Made by a program: the position numbers and the translations under genes | DNA from: Alistipes finegoldii DSM 17242 | GTDB lineage: Bacteria > Bacteroidota > Bacteroidia > Bacteroidales > Rikenellaceae | DNA length: 64,000 nucleotides | Direction of reading: 5' to 3' | NCBI RefSeq assembly: GCF_000265365.1 | Contig: NC_018011.1 | Coordinates: forward strand, 3,365,501 to 3,429,500 | Shown here: positions 22,737 to 32,347 of the stretch, piece by piece | Position numbering within the stretch: position 1 is the stretch's first letter | Layout of the letters: the number at the start of each line of letters is the position of its first letter | Notes under the pieces: generated by a model | What the model was told of the DNA's origin: nothing | Seen by the model: only the letters and a program-made list of their open reading frames with translations | Databases searched by the model: none

Positions 22737-23849
22737 TTACTGTTTTTGAATTGATTTTTTATAGATGTCCGTTAATAATTGGGCGGAATGGATATTCGTT
22801 AGGTTTTCCCGGTAGCCGATACAATTTTTGACATAAAAGGAATTGTTGTCGATGATTTCTTTTAGCTCGTCTACTCCCCATTGATTCTTGGCTATTCCCA
22901 GCTTATTCGCTTGGATGTAGCCGGCTGAAGCCGGTTGAGTGTTTGTCAGAATCGGGGTCCCTGAAACGATGGATTCCGGAATGGAAACCATATTCAGATC
23001 TTTTCGCGTATTGATAAGAAAGCAAAGAGATTCTCGGATATATTTATTCAGTGTTTGCTGAGGTAAAAATCCAAGAAATCGGACACTTTCCGAGAGTTTT
23101 AATTCCGACACTAATTTTTTTAAATTTGCTTCTTCTTCACCTCGCCCGGCTATCAACAATTTAATGTCTTCATATGCTTCCATTTCATGGAATTGCTGGA
23201 AAATCCGAATTATTCCGTCGATATTTTTTCTGAGAATCAATTGGGACGAACTGATTATTTGGCGTTCTTTTTTTTCGGAATAGGTGAATTTATCGACATT
23301 AATTCCATGATCAACGATTTGCTTTACTGTTTGCGGCATATATTTGCTAATAAATTTGTAAGCTGGCCCTGAGCGGGGAGCTACTGCTGCAATCCTTTGC
23401 ATGAATAAACGAACAATGACATTATGCCATATTTTCGATGGAAGTCGATGGAATTTGTTTTGATGATCGGTCAGTTCTTGCCAAATTATAGTTTTTTCGG
23501 GACAGATTCTTGCTGCTAATAAAGACTGGAACGAAAATACTTCGCTGGAGATCAGCAAATCGAATGATTTTTCATTTTTTTTGATATATGGCCATAGCTC
23601 AGGAGAAAAGGGCAACATGGCCGGCGGGAAAATTCGTTTAAAGTCCGATTTAAAAAAAAGAATTTCGAAATCATACGCTTCTTTTTCCGCAGGAGCATAC
23701 TCTTCGGCGGCGGCTAATGTTACATCGTGTCCCAGTCGTTTGAATCCTAGACACATGTTGTAAATCATCGTGTCTTTTATGGATTTGACTTGCGGAATTA
23801 CATTGTTGTCCGCCGTAAAAAGGATCGGATTCAATATCAATACCTTCAT
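22737..23849 (-). CDS. Glycosyltransferase family 4
   Basis: A 370-residue GT-B enzyme. The N-domain starts KVLILNPILFTADNNVIPQV and the C-domain has ISSSQLILRKNIDGIIRIFQQ and LLIAGRGEEE. A degenerate nucleotide-sugar motif DLNMVSIPESIVSGTPIL keeps one Glu. Codons are AT-rich, in contrast with the core genome. It contains an A8 run (plus-strand T8 at 23268-23275) in KKE codons. The donor and acceptor sugars are unknown. The gap to the GT gene before it is 4 bp. Confidence 0.85.
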   Translation of the reverse strand: MKVLILNPILFTADNNVIPQVKSIKDTMIYNMCLGFKRLGHDVTLAAAEEYAPAEKEAYDFEILFFKSDFKRIFPPAMLPFSPELWPYIKKNEKSFDLLISSEVFSFQSLLAARICPEKTIIWQELTDHQNKFHRLPSKIWHNVIVRLFMQRIAAVAPRSGPAYKFISKYMPQTVKQIVDHGINVDKFTYSEKKERQIISSSQLILRKNIDGIIRIFQQFHEMEAYEDIKLLIAGRGEEEANLKKLVSELKLSESVRFLGFLPQQTLNKYIRESLCFLINTRKDLNMVSIPESIVSGTPILTNTQPASAGYIQANKLGIAKNQWGVDELKEIIDNNSFYVKNCIGYRENLTNIHSAQLLTDIYKKSIQKQ

Positions 23850-23853
23850 GGCA

Positions 23854-24963
23854 TCACATCTGTTTGTTCGCAGGGGATGAGTACAGATTTATATAGTCTT
23901 GTTCCAATATATTCTCTGAATAGAATTCTGGATACAGATTCGCATTTGTGCTGGCGCTGCCGGAATCCAATGCCTGCTGCAGCTTGTCGGCCAGATCTTC
24001 GACATTTCCGGCTTTGAAGAACAGCGAGTCCCGGTTGGCGTATTCTTTGAAAAAAGGCACGTCTGACATCACGACTTTCTTCCTGAAATAGAACGCAAGG
24101 GAAAGCACGCCCGACATGGTGGCCGAACGATACGGATAAACTACGATTGCGGCTTTGGTGAATAGATCTCGGACTTCGGCATCCTCGATGAACCGGTTCA
24201 GTCTTATGATGTTTGGCTCGGTTATTTTGTCTAAATTACCCAAACCGGCAATGACTAATTTATGTTTGTCGGATTCGGGGTGTCGATTGTAGGCACTGAT
24301 CAATATGTCTACTCCTTTGTAATGATCGACAGCTCCGAAAAATAAAATATAGTCGGATGTATTTTTTAATTCAGCAACAGCCATCGTTCCTTTTTTTATT
24401 TCTTCTGTAACCAATGTGGGGAAGTGGGTGAAAAAAATCTGTTTATTCGGATATTTCTCGCATAATACTGCATACTGACTTTTTGATGAAGTTGTTAAAT
24501 GAGGTATTATTTCCCGGATATTTTTTGTACACCAATATAGGTATTTATGAAATATATAACTGCAAAATCCCTTGTCTTTAGATTCATGGGGATATAAATC
24601 GTGAATTGTGTAATAAAATTTTTCTTTTTGTGGATTGAATAATAAATATGTGAACAGACTGAAGTCTCCTGTTAATAGGTGTACAGCATCTATTTTCTGA
24701 GATTTAGTGATTCTTTTTATTTCTCGAATAATTCTTATCGGATAGAATTTGTATATTAATTTGAGAATTTTTGTCTTCGGGTATTCGATGTGTCTTATTT
24801 TTCGGTTTACTATGACACTCTTGCTGAATGACCTGTTTGGCGAATTTACAACAATAGCAAACACTTCGAATTTTTCACTGTTGGACAATGTGTTAATTAT
24901 TGAAGACGCGTATGGGATCATTCCCGGAGCAAATTCGGTCGCTATTAATAAAATTCGCTTCAT
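23854..24963 (-). CDS. Glycosyltransferase family 4
   Basis: A 369-residue GT-B enzyme and one of the most AT-rich genes in the window. It begins KRILLIATEFAPGMIPYASSI; the second domain has DYILFFGAVDHYKGVDILI, VIAGLGNLDK and a late motif VVYPYRSATMSGVLSLAFYF. The classical E-x7-E is missing at the last motif, as in GT4 subgroups using galactofuranose or unusual donors. Specificity is unknown. The start ATG 24963 overlaps the stop of the polymerase gene (ATGA at 24960-24963). Confidence 0.83.
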   Translation of the reverse strand: MKRILLIATEFAPGMIPYASSIINTLSNSEKFEVFAIVVNSPNRSFSKSVIVNRKIRHIEYPKTKILKLIYKFYPIRIIREIKRITKSQKIDAVHLLTGDFSLFTYLLFNPQKEKFYYTIHDLYPHESKDKGFCSYIFHKYLYWCTKNIREIIPHLTTSSKSQYAVLCEKYPNKQIFFTHFPTLVTEEIKKGTMAVAELKNTSDYILFFGAVDHYKGVDILISAYNRHPESDKHKLVIAGLGNLDKITEPNIIRLNRFIEDAEVRDLFTKAAIVVYPYRSATMSGVLSLAFYFRKKVVMSDVPFFKEYANRDSLFFKAGNVEDLADKLQQALDSGSASTNANLYPEFYSENILEQDYINLYSSPANKQM

Positions 24964-26177
24964 CTAACTGTGTATGGTAATTTACAGCCGTGATATTCTG
25001 GACTGATTTTTCGATATTTCTGAGCGTTGGCGGACTGCCTGTAATACAATTCATAAAGATAAAAAAGTAACCCATGGAAGAAGAAGGAACCTACTCGATA
25101 GAATTCTACGGTAGTGAAACTTGACAGCAGCAGAAAAATATAGAAAAATTTCAAAAAGAGAATGTTGTCGTCGCATTTTCTTCTGATGATCCGAAAGACG
25201 GGGAAGAGAAGGGCCAATACGGTCGGAATTCCGATCATCCAGCTCAGTCCGACGATCCCCCAGTCATGCCATCCGTTATATGGACCTAATGCAGGATCGA
25301 CAGTATAGAACGGCTGACCGTATTTTGTTCTGGGGTTGGGGATTCCGCTTCCGAATACATATTCGACGGGGGATTTGAAATGCTCTTTTGTAAAATAGTT
25401 GAACTGGATGACTCGTATGTAATCCTCATTGGCGAATGTGGCGCCCGCTTCCTGCCGCTTCATCATGTTGTTTATGGAGTTCTGAACGACCGAAGTTTGG
25501 GAGAGAACACCTATGACAATAAGGAAGAGAAACATATATTTTACACTGGCGATTTTCTTTACCGAGTAGGTAAATAGGCCCAATGCCAATAATATGGCAG
25601 CCATCTGGGTTCTGAATCCTGCTATAAAAAGGACGAAGAACGCGGGCAGTATGTATAACAGGTATTTGGTCTTGCCTGAAAATAAATATTTCCCGTAAAA
25701 ATAGAATAGACAGATATAGGCGATCAGTTGTCCGTACATGGTAAATCGTCCGATGTCCATATAGTCCGTTGCCAAATTGAATATTTTGTCGGGATATATC
25801 AGTTGGATTGTGAAGCAGCATAGAAAAATAACGTAGGCGATTGCTAATGCCTTTTCTATCTCTTTTATAGAATATTTGCCGGATAAGAAAACAAAATAAG
25901 ACAGAATTGTGAAAAATTGCAGGCAGGCAATTGAGCTGAATGTTTTGAGTAGGCTTTGCTGTTCGTAATATGAGCTTGAAAATCCGCTGATTATGAAAAA
26001 GATGAAATATATGATCAGGTGTTTCTTAAACATTCCGGATTGCCTTTCCAGAATGGCTTTTATCATGTAGAACAACGCGAGAATCACCGGAAGCAAAACA
26101 AACTGAGGAGTGAGTAATCCCCAGCAACATGAAAAAAGCAATATCCAGATTATGAGTTTGTTGACATTCGAAATCAT
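24960..26177 (-). CDS. O-antigen/capsule polymerase (Wzy-like)
   Basis: A 405-residue membrane protein with about 10-11 hydrophobic helices from residue 5 to the C-terminal region. A long periplasmic loop (~ residues 240-310: NYFTKEHFKSPVEYVFGSG, then NPRTKYGQPFYTVDPALG) lies before a HDWGIVGLSWMIGI helix. This layout is typical of Wzy polymerases, which join lipid-linked repeat units in the periplasm. Sequence motifs in Wzy are weak, so the call rests on topology, operon position and the presence of a flippase. The start MISNVNK (26177) overlaps the preceding gene's stop. Confidence 0.8.
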   Translation of the reverse strand: MISNVNKLIIWILLFSCCWGLLTPQFVLLPVILALFYMIKAILERQSGMFKKHLIIYFIFFIISGFSSSYYEQQSLLKTFSSIACLQFFTILSYFVFLSGKYSIKEIEKALAIAYVIFLCCFTIQLIYPDKIFNLATDYMDIGRFTMYGQLIAYICLFYFYGKYLFSGKTKYLLYILPAFFVLFIAGFRTQMAAILLALGLFTYSVKKIASVKYMFLFLIVIGVLSQTSVVQNSINNMMKRQEAGATFANEDYIRVIQFNYFTKEHFKSPVEYVFGSGIPNPRTKYGQPFYTVDPALGPYNGWHDWGIVGLSWMIGIPTVLALLFPVFRIIRRKCDDNILFLKFFYIFLLLSSFTTVEFYRVGSFFFHGLLFYLYELYYRQSANAQKYRKISPEYHGCKLPYTVR

Positions 26178-27355
26178 CGGCGGTTTGCACTTAGGTCGTT
26201 GAACAGTTCTTCCCAATTGTTGACAATCTCTTCTACGCAGAACCTGCGGCAGGAGTGCAGGCCCTTCATTGCCAGTTTTTCCCGAAGGGAGGTGTCTGTC
26301 ATCAGCTCTTTCATTTTGTTTACATAGCCCGTAAGGTCTTCATTGGAAACGATGATGCCGTTGTATCCGGTTTCGACGATGTCGTGCAGCGACAGGTAGG
26401 AATCCATTACAACCGGAACGACACCGCATTGTTGTGCTTCGACCAATGTCATGGGAAACCCTTCGAAGGCAGAGGTCATCATGAAAATGGCGGCCTGCTT
26501 GTAATAGGGCTGCGGATTTCGGAAGCCTTCGAACGAAATCCGTTTTAATCCTAACGCCTCCGCCAGTTGTTTATACATGGCCAAATCCGGTCCTTCGCCG
26601 ACAATCCGGAAGTTCCACTCGTCCAAGCGGGGATCGTTTTCAATAGCGCGCCATATTTTGATTGCCCGCGTTATGCGTTTCTGGATTTCCACCATCCGAC
26701 CTACGAGAAGAACGGTCTTCTCTTTCGACTGCAAATCTTCGGGCCGCATTTCGTTCGGGTAAACCAGCGGATTGGGGATGGCACCCAACTGGCTATTTGT
26801 ATTTTTATAGTTGGCAAATTGCTCGTACTGACGTTGAAAGGCTGGAGACAGGAAAATATATTTATCCGTATGCGGTAGGAACTTTGTCACCTGCCTGCAA
26901 CTATGTCTCTTTTTCCAGAATTTATACAGCGAAGTGCATCTTTTTTTCAGGAATCCGTTTATTCCCGTTCCCTCGATCATTGGGGTATAAAGTGCCTGAT
27001 GGAGACATGTGATGATCTTTGTCTTATACCGTCCCCTTATTCCACGGATATATTCGACCGGCCACCATTGATTGACAAGATAATGGATGTCGTTTTCCTG
27101 AATATATTCTTTCAGATAGCCGGTTACTTTGTCGGCATCGGGAAAGCGTGTCGTAAACTCGTCGCAGCGGATATCGGGTATTTGAACGGCCTTTATGGCT
27201 GGATCGATGAAAGGCAGGTCGGCCCGCGTATTGTTTTTAAAATACAAGACGGATACATTCCATCCTCGCTTTATCATTTCGTTGGCAAGGCAGATCGTTA
27301 CGGTTTCTCCGCCGCCGTATACGGGCCACAGACGTAGCAGAAAGGTTATATTCAT
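26174..27355 (-). CDS. Glycosyltransferase family 4
   Basis: A 393-residue GT-B enzyme. MNITFLLRLWPVYGGGETVT carries the GGGE/T acceptor loop of GT4. KTVLLVGRMVEIQKRITRAIKIW opens the second domain and SAFEGFPMTLVEAQQCGVVPVV is the full E-x7-E motif. The frame extends 29 codons upstream of ATG 27355 without conserved residues. It lies 10 bp after the pyruvyl transferase gene and overlaps the polymerase start (ATGA). Confidence 0.9.
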   Translation of the reverse strand: MNITFLLRLWPVYGGGETVTICLANEMIKRGWNVSVLYFKNNTRADLPFIDPAIKAVQIPDIRCDEFTTRFPDADKVTGYLKEYIQENDIHYLVNQWWPVEYIRGIRGRYKTKIITCLHQALYTPMIEGTGINGFLKKRCTSLYKFWKKRHSCRQVTKFLPHTDKYIFLSPAFQRQYEQFANYKNTNSQLGAIPNPLVYPNEMRPEDLQSKEKTVLLVGRMVEIQKRITRAIKIWRAIENDPRLDEWNFRIVGEGPDLAMYKQLAEALGLKRISFEGFRNPQPYYKQAAIFMMTSAFEGFPMTLVEAQQCGVVPVVMDSYLSLHDIVETGYNGIIVSNEDLTGYVNKMKELMTDTSLREKLAMKGLHSCRRFCVEEIVNNWEELFNDLSANRR

Positions 27356-27365
27356 CAGTCGGATT

Positions 27366-28508
27366 TTATTGTTCGTCTCTTGCAGTAAGCGCATTTTCGA
27401 GGAAGCACATGGATTTTGAACGCATTTCTTCCAGTTTCGCATTTATGGGCTTCCAGTCTATGGATTGTCTTATGGGGCAACTCTCCAATCCGTTTGAATC
27501 GGATAGGGTTCTGTTCTCTATCTTGAACAGCTTCAACAGCGACTCGAATCGTGCGACGCCTCTGTTTCTGTTGACGTATAATACGAACGGTTTGTTGAAC
27601 AGAATGGAAAAAACGCAGCCGTGAAAGGAGTCCGTGAAAATATAATCGGCATAATACATCGCCTTCAGCCAGTCCGCTACGGATGGCGCTATTCTTTTTT
27701 CGAGAGGGGCCAGTCTGTCTTCGGTTTCCGTCGCTGCAAAGTTGTAGTCCATGGCTAAAACTTTCGAGACTTTTTTCAGCGCCGCCAGTTTGTCGTCGGA
27801 ACGGTCTAATATGAATGCCGTTATTTTGTTTGCGTACTTTTCGGCACCTCCTTCGCCGATGAGTGCTCGATAGTCCGCAGGTGTCAGAAGCATTGTCGGA
27901 TCTAAAACATGTTCAGCGGTATGGTTGAGATGCCTTTTGCATAATTCCATACCAGAATCTTCCCGTACGCTGACTGCGGTGAACTCCTTTAGCTTCTGGG
28001 TGCAGAATCGGGTCTCTTTCTTCGAATATGCCCATTTGTCGATACCGAATGACGCCGCATAGGCAATTAATTTCGCTGTACGGCCGTCGATCGGGGAGAA
28101 GTAATAATCTTTGATTTCCTCCATACACCCTTTGCGCCATACCTGATCAGAACCTACGATGTAGGCGTCGCATTTTAAGTCGCGGATGCTTTTGTATGCA
28201 CTGCTGTTATAATAGACCGGTGAAAAGGGTTGCAGCCATTTGTCGATAAATGGTTGCGTGTGTTGTGTAATTACGGGGTATTCGTCGTAGATTTTCTTGT
28301 CGTAGAAAACGCAGGCAGGTTTTCTGAATATGTATTTTTTGACACTTCGTTTTAAGATGTTCCAGCCGTTGAACCGCTTTTTTTTAACGAGACGGCGAAT
28401 GAGTATGACTTCGTGCCCTTGCCGCGTCAATACCGTTTTCAGCGCATATGCCTGCAATATGCTACCGTATCCTGTTTCCAAGGGCAAGGTCAGCAAGCCG
28501 ATTCGCAT
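27366..28508 (-). CDS. Polysaccharide pyruvyl transferase
   Basis: A 380-residue enzyme of the polysaccharide pyruvyl transferase family (PF04230), which adds a ketal-linked pyruvate from PEP to a sugar. The N-terminal motif GYGSILQAYALKTVL, YIVGSDQVWR near residue 113 and TDSFHGCVFSILFNKPFVLY near residue 285 are the family hallmarks. It overlaps the FrhB-like gene by 47 bp, and this pair recurs together in Bacteroidetes capsule loci. It contains an A8 run (plus-strand T8 at 28378-28385). The acceptor sugar is unknown. Confidence 0.92.
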   Translation of the reverse strand: MRIGLLTLPLETGYGSILQAYALKTVLTRQGHEVILIRRLVKKKRFNGWNILKRSVKKYIFRKPACVFYDKKIYDEYPVITQHTQPFIDKWLQPFSPVYYNSSAYKSIRDLKCDAYIVGSDQVWRKGCMEEIKDYYFSPIDGRTAKLIAYAASFGIDKWAYSKKETRFCTQKLKEFTAVSVREDSGMELCKRHLNHTAEHVLDPTMLLTPADYRALIGEGGAEKYANKITAFILDRSDDKLAALKKVSKVLAMDYNFAATETEDRLAPLEKRIAPSVADWLKAMYYADYIFTDSFHGCVFSILFNKPFVLYVNRNRGVARFESLLKLFKIENRTLSDSNGLESCPIRQSIDWKPINAKLEEMRSKSMCFLENALTARDEQ

Positions 28509-29658
28509 ATCTTTTGATTTTGTTTATTAGTCTCAGTTTTTTGCTCTGCCGGTGCAGCGAAGACTTTGCAACCGCCTTATAAAAAGTATCTCTTCTCGGA
28601 TCCTTGATAAGACTGGCGGTGATCATCGGATTTTGTTTGATGACTTTCTCATAGGATTGCTCCGAACGTAATGTGCCGGTAATATATTTGCTGCCTTGAT
28701 CCGTATTGATCAGCAACAGACTTATACCGTTGTTGTCATCCGGAAAGTCCTTGGTGCCGCGGAATCCCCAAAAATCGCCGAGTGTGATGTCGCTGCCGCT
28801 TTTCAGTTCTTTTGCCGGACAGGCGTAGCATGAATATCTTTCGGTCACATGCGACAGGAAGCAGTAAAAGAATGGATCTTTATAGTGTATTCTGGACACG
28901 TCTGCCGTCTCCGGAAGACCGGACCCGGTCTCTCTGCGGAATGAGAACCGCAAACTGTAATGCTGCCATCCGGTCGTCTTGTCCCTGAAATTGATGCCCG
29001 TAATTTGGGATGTGGACCGCAACTCGGAATTTGGATGTCGGCCCCCCCCCGTCGCTATTATTTCATGTAAATATTGTCGCCAGATTTCGGGGCTGGGAAC
29101 ACCGTGGCAAACTAAATCTACAGTCAATAGATTTTCATATTCTTTTGCCAAAAAAAGCTTTAAACCTCTTATTTGACAGGGAGTGCCCGAAAAGAGCACC
29201 GGACGGCCGGATTCCAGAAATTCTTTTGCCTGCCGGTAAGTGCGGCCGATACGGCTTTGCACATACTTGCTGCCCCGCATGGCCGCGAGTCCTTCGAGCG
29301 TTTCGGTACAGGCGTGTTCTACAGCCCAATTCTCGTCGAAACGGGCACCGAAAACCACGCCGTTCTTCTGAATGATCTGTTCCGCTATATGGGTGAAGAT
29401 ACCTCCCGAAGAACTTTGCAGCCGAATCCGAGTCTTTGTGTTTTTTGCCGCATATACATGGAGCGGCTTCCGCTTTTCGCCCTGATTGAGTACCGGACAT
29501 ACTTTTTCGCATAGGCCGCAACCTATACATTTCGACGTGTCTGTTTGCGGATAAAGAAATCCTTCCTCGTCTTCACGCATTACGATGCAGGACGTGGGGC
29601 AGCGCTGTTCGCATGCAGCGCAGCCGCAGCACATCTCCTTCGAAGCAATGGAAATCAT
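28462..29658 (-). CDS. FrhB/FdhB-type iron-sulfur protein (coenzyme F420 hydrogenase beta-like) of the capsule operon
   Basis: A 398-residue protein. The N-terminus has two ferredoxin motifs: CCGCAACEQRC (C11, C13, C16, C20) and CIGCGLCEKVC (C44, C47, C50, C54). Next come FrhB_FdhB N and C domains with SSSGGIFTHIAEQI and FSGTPCQIRGLK, and a TLGDFWG motif. F420 is not expected in this organism, so the true partner is probably a flavin. A nine-G run covers codons 203-206 (29042-29050). The start ATG 29658 overlaps the flippase stop. The reaction is unknown; the fixed pairing with a pyruvyl transferase suggests a sugar-modifying redox step. Confidence 0.88.
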   Translation of the reverse strand: MISIASKEMCCGCAACEQRCPTSCIVMREDEEGFLYPQTDTSKCIGCGLCEKVCPVLNQGEKRKPLHVYAAKNTKTRIRLQSSSGGIFTHIAEQIIQKNGVVFGARFDENWAVEHACTETLEGLAAMRGSKYVQSRIGRTYRQAKEFLESGRPVLFSGTPCQIRGLKLFLAKEYENLLTVDLVCHGVPSPEIWRQYLHEIIATGGGRHPNSELRSTSQITGINFRDKTTGWQHYSLRFSFRRETGSGLPETADVSRIHYKDPFFYCFLSHVTERYSCYACPAKELKSGSDITLGDFWGFRGTKDFPDDNNGISLLLINTDQGSKYITGTLRSEQSYEKVIKQNPMITASLIKDPRRDTFYKAVAKSSLHRQSKKLRLINKIKRYANRLADLALGNRIR

Positions 29659-31211
29659 TTTTTGAATTTTGATGCGATGGATGAGACTTTCGAGCAGATA
29701 TAGATTTTCTCGCCGGGCGTAAGTCCGAACCAGTAAACGGACATGCTTGTCGATATGGCGCAAATCAGGCAGATCGTCAGAAGGTTCCATATTCCTTCTC
29801 CCGGCTGCCAGTATGCCACGGCCAGAGGCGCTGCAAGCGCGATTGCCGTAACTTTGGATATACTCCAGATCACTTTGGCAAAGTATTCCCGCAATGACAA
29901 CCGAATCATTCGCCGCAGCATCAGCAGCCGGGCGAATTGGGCTGTAATCTCCATGACAAAATGTACGATAAAGACGCTGTATGCAGGGAGCCCGAACCGC
30001 AAACAGAGATAGGAAATCGGTAGGATCAGCAGCAGCAACCCTCCGACGACACTTTGGTATAGTTTGATCTTGCCGGTGGCGGAAGCGGCTGTAATCAACG
30101 GATTGGAGACGGCATACACCCATGTCGTGCATAACATGATCCGCAGGAATACGACTGTGTGGTCCGGGACGATTTTCAGCCAGAGCGTCAGTATCGCTTT
30201 TGTCTCGATAAGGACGGGAAGCGATAACAGCAGCAGCAGGAAAAATGAAAATTTGGCGCTCCGGAAAATCAGGCCATGCATGTATTCCATGTCGCCGGTC
30301 GCGTATGATTTGGTTATTTGCGGGTTGAGGGCCGTCTGGAAGTTGCTGCTGAATTGACCGATGGCGGTTTGGGCCTGCACGGCGATACCTCTGGCAGCGT
30401 TGACAACCGGACCGAAGAACATATTCAGCAGCAGGTTCAACCCCTGTGTAAATGTGATGGCCGCCAGACTGCCGAACATATTCCAACTGGCAAATCCTGT
30501 CATTTCCTTGAATAACCCCTTGTCCCAGCTCCAGCGATATTTTGTTTCGTTGAAATGCCGGTTGCAATACCAGCTGTAACATAGACGTATGAGGAACTGG
30601 ACAATAACGATTAACGCGGCGTACAATATCAGTTTGTCGGTGTGAAAATACCGAAGGAAACAGACGATCAGCAATTTCAAAGAGACTTCGATAATCGATA
30701 TATAGGCAAATGCGCTCATTCTTTCATGGGCGATGATGGCCGCATTATACGGTACGCTCATGATCATGATCACCGATGCCGCTACCGAGCACTGGAATAC
30801 CCAGAAAGCGGCATTCATGCGGTCGGCCGGAATCTGCATTTTGTTCCATAAGAACCAAAGCCCGACCGTTTCCGCCAGCACTATTATCAGAAAGGATATG
30901 ATGCCATGTATTGAAAGGCTGGTCGAAAAAACCTTTGTCAGTTGCGCCCGATTGTTCTGTCCCAGCTCAAAGGTCAGGTACCGCTGTGTCGCAGAGGTCA
31001 TGGATCCGTTGATGAATCCGAACATGGCGACGATTCCGCCCACGACATTGTAGATGCCGAAGTCCTCCACCCCTAGAATATTCAATACCACCCGGCTGGT
31101 GTAGAGACTTACCGCCATGGTAACAAGCATCCGGAAGTAGAGCAGAAGCGTATTCTTTGCTATTCGTTTGTTGTTAGAGCTTATTTCCTGCATTTCGGAG
31201 CCGATGTTCAT
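29655..31211 (-). CDS. Polysaccharide flippase (Wzx/MATE-like)
   Basis: A 518-residue polytopic protein with about 14 helices. The N-terminal KNTLLLYFRMLVTMAVSLYTSRVVLNILGVEDFGIYNVVGG is characteristic of the Wzx/oligosaccharide flippase family. It would move undecaprenyl-linked repeat units across the inner membrane for the Wzy-like polymerase encoded at 24960-26177. The ATG at 31211 precedes an internal Met (MQEISS), so the exact start is slightly uncertain. It lies 16 bp after rfbB. Confidence 0.92.
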   Translation of the reverse strand: MNIGSEMQEISSNNKRIAKNTLLLYFRMLVTMAVSLYTSRVVLNILGVEDFGIYNVVGGIVAMFGFINGSMTSATQRYLTFELGQNNRAQLTKVFSTSLSIHGIISFLIIVLAETVGLWFLWNKMQIPADRMNAAFWVFQCSVAASVIMIMSVPYNAAIIAHERMSAFAYISIIEVSLKLLIVCFLRYFHTDKLILYAALIVIVQFLIRLCYSWYCNRHFNETKYRWSWDKGLFKEMTGFASWNMFGSLAAITFTQGLNLLLNMFFGPVVNAARGIAVQAQTAIGQFSSNFQTALNPQITKSYATGDMEYMHGLIFRSAKFSFFLLLLLSLPVLIETKAILTLWLKIVPDHTVVFLRIMLCTTWVYAVSNPLITAASATGKIKLYQSVVGGLLLLILPISYLCLRFGLPAYSVFIVHFVMEITAQFARLLMLRRMIRLSLREYFAKVIWSISKVTAIALAAPLAVAYWQPGEGIWNLLTICLICAISTSMSVYWFGLTPGEKIYICSKVSSIASKFKK

Positions 31212-31227
31212 CCGTTAAGCGCCATAT

Positions 31228-32337
31228 CTACCTCTCCTTATACATGCTCTGATAGTATTGCTGGTACTCGCCTGAGGTTATGTCGTCCATCCACGATTGG
31301 TTCTGGAGGTACCAGCGGACCGTCTTTTCGATCCCCTCCTCGAACTGCAGGCTGGGCTGCCAGCCCAGCTCGTCTTTGAGTTTGCGCGAGTCGATGGCGT
31401 ATCTCAGGTCGTGGCCCGCGCGGTCGGCGACATACGTGATCAGCTTTTCCGAAGCGCCTTCGGGATTGCCCAGCAGCCGGTCCACGGTTTTGACGATCAC
31501 CCGTATCAGGTCGATGTTCTTCCATTCGTTGAAACCCCCGATGTTGTACGTGTCGGCGACCTTGCCCTTGTGGAAGATCACGTCGATGGCCCGCGCGTGG
31601 TCCTCGACGTAGAGCCAGTCGCGGACGTTCTCCCCGCGGCCGTACACGGGCAGCGGCCTTCGGTGGCGGATGTTGTTGATGAACAGCGGAATCAGCTTCT
31701 CCGGGAACTGGTAGGGCCCGTAGTTGTTCGAGCAGTTCGTAACCAGCGTCGGCATGCCGTACGTGTCGTGGTAGGCCCGCACGAAGTGGTCCGACGAAGC
31801 CTTCGACGCCGAGTAGGGGCTGTGCGGGTCGTACTTCGTCTCCTCGGTGAAGAACTCCTCCCCGAAAGGACCGCCGCCGCTCTCGCAGCCCGCAGGGTCC
31901 CCCGCGGGGCGGGTCAGCTCCAGCGCACCGTACACTTCGTCGGTCGAGATGTGGTAGAACAGCTTGCCCGCCCAATTGCCGTTCCAATGCTCCCGCGCAG
32001 CTTCGAGCAGCGACAGCGTGCCCATGACGTTCGTACGCGCGAAGGTGAACGGATCCCTGATCGAGCGGTCCACGTGGCTCTCGGCTGCGAGGTGGATCAC
32101 CCCGTCGATGCCGTACTGCCGGAACAGTTCACGCATCGCCTCGAAGTCGCAGATGTCGCCCCTGACGAAAGTGTAGTTCGGCCGCTCCTCGATGTCTCGA
32201 AGGTTGGCGAGGTTGCCAGCATAGGTCAGCTTGTCGAGGTTGACGATCCGGTAATCGGGGTATTTGGTCACGAAAAGACGGACCACATGCGAGCCGATGA
32301 AGCCCGCGCCGCCCGTGATGAGGATAGTGCGTTGCAT
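31228..32337 (-). CDS. rfbB: dTDP-glucose 4,6-dehydratase
   Basis: A 369-residue short-chain dehydrogenase-type enzyme, step 2 of dTDP-L-rhamnose synthesis. It has the NAD motif GGAGFIGSHVV at residues 8-18, the catalytic STDEVYG near 140 and the YSASKAS tyrosine/lysine pair near 178. A short insertion (GDPAGCESGGGPFGEE) before the active-site Tyr is seen in Bacteroidetes homologues. It is the last of four rfb genes (A-C-D-B in transcript order). Confidence 0.97.
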   Translation of the reverse strand: MQRTILITGGAGFIGSHVVRLFVTKYPDYRIVNLDKLTYAGNLANLRDIEERPNYTFVRGDICDFEAMRELFRQYGIDGVIHLAAESHVDRSIRDPFTFARTNVMGTLSLLEAAREHWNGNWAGKLFYHISTDEVYGALELTRPAGDPAGCESGGGPFGEEFFTEETKYDPHSPYSASKASSDHFVRAYHDTYGMPTLVTNCSNNYGPYQFPEKLIPLFINNIRHRRPLPVYGRGENVRDWLYVEDHARAIDVIFHKGKVADTYNIGGFNEWKNIDLIRVIVKTVDRLLGNPEGASEKLITYVADRAGHDLRYAIDSRKLKDELGWQPSLQFEEGIEKTVRWYLQNQSWMDDITSGEYQQYYQSMYKER

Positions 32338-32347
32338 AGTGATTGGA

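Noticed and set aside
23268..23275. T8 and A8 runs in capsule genes as phase-variation tracts
   Set aside because: Runs of eight A/T are expected by chance in AT-rich Lys codons; only the nine-G tracts stand out.
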